The notes under the pieces are model-generated. The model did not search any database, was not told the DNA's origin, and saw only the letters and a program-made list of their open reading frames with translations. Shown one piece after another: positions 60,901-64,000 of a DNA stretch of 64,000 nucleotides. Both the position numbers and the translations under genes were made by a program. The number at the start of each line of letters is the position of its first letter. Within the stretch, counting starts at the first letter, position 1. The stretch is from NCBI GenBank assembly GCA_947179155.2, contig OX359267.1, forward strand, positions 55,070,792 to 55,134,791, in the 5' to 3' direction. The DNA comes from Hedera helix (taxonomy: Eukaryota > Streptophyta > Magnoliopsida > Apiales > Araliaceae).

Positions 60901-62156
60901 CTGGTGTCCGCGTGGTGATTTTGAAAGCGTTGTGTGATATTCGTGTTGAGGTACAAAATTTTTAGTTTCGAATCCTGCTTCAAAGTTTACTTCATGATGT
61001 TATAATATATATTGATATAGTCAAAATAGCCATTAGTTTCATGTTTTGAAAGCAACAGTGACTTTGGACACATTATTAGTATCAGTGTGTGAGCTGAATC
61101 ATGGGTTTATAAACTATGATATGAAAATTGCCTCAAGTTTTTTACTTATTTTAAGACCAACTCATCTCTTATAATGCAGGAAAGATTATTTAAATTGTTC
61201 GACTTTTTGGGTCCTTATTTTGGTTCTAAAGGAATATGGATTCATGGTGTTTAATTTTGTTTTTCCTTTTTGTGGTTTCTTTTTGGGTGAAGTGAATTGC
61301 ATTTAATGAAAAAAATTAATAATCTATTACTTGGTTATCTTTTTCCTTACAAAGAGAAAGGAAAGAAACTTAAATACTGTAAGTTACTGCCCAAGTGATT
61401 AGTCGGATGCTCTAAGATTAAAAAAAAAAGCACTGTACATGTTTAAGAAGTGAAGAGGTGCTGGAAAGAACAGCGCAGATGATGCAAGAAGTATACTGCT
61501 TGATTTACTATTGTTTTTGTTTATATTTTCCTTTCTCTTATATGTTTCCTCAATGCATAAAGATCTGAATTGTTTTTTTCTTCTTATTTTACAGCAAGAA
61601 GATATTCGGAACTATATTGATGATTCAATAAAACAAGGTGTTCATCTTTCAGCATTCCGTAAGGAACGTATTGGGGGCGATTCTCGTGGAATCTCCTATT
61701 GGTAATTCCTCGTGGTTGTTGTATTTGATCTGTTTATAGGGTTTATCTTGAGGTAGTATTTGTCCACAAGAAAAATCCTGACACGATAAATAAAGTCATA
61801 TTTATGCGGGTAGATGTAAATTATGATGGGCATTCTTCTGTAATGATAAATGTATCATCTGAGTTTGTTGTTCTAGGTATGAAGATGATCCTGTAATTGG
61901 TCAGCGGTTGTACAGAGAGATTAGAAAAGTGGAGGTGAAAAAAGGGAAGGGCAAAAGTGTACAACCCATTCCTAGCTCATGTTACCGGTGGGAAACAGCT
62001 GCAACAAATTTGGATGAATTTCTAGATGTTTCTGTAAGTTTTCTTGGTTTGTTGCCATGTTCTAGTATTTTTAAGTGTGTTGTGAATTCTTATTTCATAT
62101 TTCTTCTCCTTGGTTGAGAGTTGGGAAAATTAAGAAAGTTTTCATACATTTTACAC

Positions 62157-62189
<33 letters not shown>

Positions 62190-64000
62190 TATTCTTCCTT
62201 GGAGGTTGTGGAGTCTCTATACCTTTGACACGGTAAGGGTTCCGTAACCTTTGAAGAAGTTCAACACTTATCTGGCTGCCTTAGGTATTATGTCATTCAT
62301 CAGACGTTCTGATTCTCCCCAAGATCAATGGGATCAACATTGAATATTGCCTTTTTCTCCGAATATGGTCTTTATGGCTGACAGTTTATAGAAACGCGAT
62401 TTTTTGCATTTTTCTGGTCATTGTTCTGTTTTGCTGAAGTTGCCGATATTCTGGTTTCAGGAGAAGCTTTTCTCAAGCAAAAATAGAATTGAGGCTTCAC
62501 TTGGGAAGAAATTAAAAGTTGACATTCTTCCGGAGATTGAGAAGGTCCATAAGGTATTATTACTTTTTGACTAAAACTGATTATAGTTGCAATTTCTTGA
62601 GTTGTATTTGTCTTGCTTTTCCTTGGATATCTCATCAAATTTCTTCCTTAATAACAGTTTTCTTATTTTCAATGGAGTAGATTTGAATGAATTTGTAAAA
62701 AGAAAGCAGATTTATGACCATATGTTTATTTTGTTGATTGTTTTCTACACAGAGAAAAGAGAAGCTGTTGAAAAAACAACATAGACAAGCTCTTCTTCTC
62801 GATAATATGATTAGCGTGGATGGGATTTCTCCTGGACGCTCCCTTCGTGGTAGAAAACCTGTATCATATACTTTTGGTAAGAGCAATAAAGCTGACTCTT
62901 TGATGTTTCTTCCTCCTGTGGGAAATAGTTTTTCTCAATGTTTCTACTTTGTGTTTGGGTAGGGTACACTAGAGGGGAGAGCCCTACCAACACCAACTAT
63001 GTGGATATGATACTAGATTTGGTGCTACCACCAAGAGGCCCACCATATTGAAAAAACTATATTGCACCTTTTCAGTATTTTTGTGTTTATTACGATACAT
63101 TAAGATATTCTACTTGGATATCTCATTTTTTACGTTTGGTGATTTTTGCAGATGACTATGACCGATCAATCAGCGAAGCTATCAATATAACCAAGTATGG
63201 TTTTGTCACCTTGTCAATATCGTATAATACTTCTCATGGAATATCGTACATCTTGAAAAGATATATTTCATTACTTTCTGGGACAAAACTTCATTTGACT
63301 TGTATATCTAATTTATTACCCGCGTCAGAAGAAAACAGCCGTCCCCAGAACTTACTGTCAGAAGAGAAGGTATGAGACCTGATACTTATTCTACAAATGG
63401 TAGATTGGCTGGCCCTTCACAAATTTCTCAACATGTCTCATTCAATGTGCTATCTCCAAAATCATCTGATTATGATGAAACTGATGAAGATCTTAACTCT
63501 GAACCATTGGATCACAGGTACTTCCAATTCTGTTAAAAATATTGTTGGTGCAGTGATTCATCTTGTAAGCTAACTGATAAAGTTGTGATATATAGCAATC
63601 GACGAAGACAGAGGCCCCAACGGTATTCAGCAAAAGAGTTTGTTGGAGCAGTTTCAGATAATGATGCAGACTTTGACAGTGATGATGACATAGTTGGGGA
63701 AGTTGTGTATGATGAAGAATATTTGAAGAGACGTAAAGAAATGAGGAAGATATCTAGCAGCTCTGAAGGAGATGAGGAGGAGTATGATTGGGAAGGAGAA
63801 AATGCTGAAGATGAAGATGAGGAAGATGATTCCTTGAGTATGAGTGATGATAGTGGCGAGCCTCAAAGTAAGAAATTGCCAGGTCGCACCAGGAGGGAAA
63901 CTAAGTTAAGGTCAGTTGGTGAGCTCCAGTCAGGTCTAAGACGTAGTAAAAGGGCCACGAGAAATGATATTGATTATAGACAATTAGAGGGGTCGGATTC
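57963..64000 (+). CDS. DDR4: DDR4-like DDT-domain protein (partial, continues beyond window)
   Basis: Exons: 57963-58322, 58426-58536, 60572-60658, 60757-60794, 60869-60950, 61595-61701, 61877-62033, 62461-62553, 62753-62876, 63152-63194, 63329-63517 and 63596 to the window end, with GT-AG junctions and matching phases. It begins with an Asn/Thr-rich stretch and a basic RKQKRKERPPP patch. A DDT domain follows, WSIRSMWEFSSVLNFLNVF to NTLGDIHIPLL (about 100-157), then WHIM-like sequence ending RGISYWYEDDPVIGQRLYRE. After basic regions comes a long acidic stretch (63760-63860). DDT proteins partner ISWI-type chromatin remodellers in the nucleus; Arabidopsis DDR4 belongs to that group. An in-frame ATG at 57903 could add 20 residues. 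About 598 codons lie in the window and no lesion was seen. Confidence 0.9.
58567..58766 (+). repeat. Tandem duplication in DDR4 intron 2
   Basis: A roughly 90-bp unit from TTGCAATTTTAGT to TTAGTTGGT occurs at 58567-58651 and again at 58678-58766, offset 111 bp with a few differences. It includes AGCTTGAGCTTTTGCATGC in both copies. Confidence 0.88.
62157..62182. repeat. (TA)n microsatellite in DDR4 intron 7
   Basis: A short TA run in the intron between exons ending 62033 and starting 62461. Confidence 0.9.

Overview
This is nuclear DNA of a flowering plant, most likely a eudicot. The genes are intron-rich with GT-AG junctions, intergenic DNA is very AT-rich with long (TA)n and (TG)n microsatellites, and every recognisable family is plant-type: LOB-domain, FAR1-related, BRUTUS-like, HIPL, AMT1 ammonium transporter, DDR4 and ELF5. 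No prokaryotic features, rRNA genes, convincing tRNAs or CRISPR arrays were seen. I cannot name the species.

Layout. (1) 1-5264: two copies of a segment carrying the 5' part of a decayed protein disulfide isomerase-like gene; copy 1 is split by a small hAT relic flanked by a perfect 8-bp target duplication. (2) 5265-9082: AT-rich, no gene seen. (3) 9083-17060: a nested transposon. The outer element is a hAT with GC-rich ends and a broken transposase gene. Inside it, set in (TA)n, sits a 3.6-kb element with about 240-bp inverted repeats. It carries two convergent genes, a FAR1-domain/zinc-knuckle gene and a small coiled-coil/membrane-tail gene, and no recognisable transposase. (4) 17061-21700: AT-rich DNA with microsatellites and a captured ammonium-transporter exon fragment between GGTTACC repeats in opposite orientations. 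(5) 21947-33705: an intact 15-exon gene for a large USP-type ubiquitin hydrolase-like protein; one intron holds a LINE tail. (6) 35359-36348: an intact two-exon LOB-domain transcription factor gene with a tripled 14-residue C-terminal repeat. (7) 37158-40178: a decayed LTR retrotransposon. (8) 41296-43759, minus strand: a 5'-truncated, frameshifted BRUTUS-like iron-sensor E3 ligase gene. (9) 44655-51752: an intact nine-exon ELF5/WBP11 gene. (10) 53188-56851: a HIPL (glucose/sorbosone dehydrogenase-like) pseudogene. (11) 57963-64000: a DDR4-type DDT-domain gene that runs off the window.

Three spliced models were checked by exon-length arithmetic and close in frame: USP-like 1643 codons plus stop, ELF5 543 plus stop, LBD 300 plus stop. 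The genes form no single pathway. Their order (USP-like next to LBD; BRUTUS-like, ELF5, HIPL, DDR4) resembles, from memory, several short Arabidopsis neighbourhoods, which suggests an old conserved block in which two members have died here. The best candidate for something undescribed is the TIR element with two convergent genes at 12747-16321.
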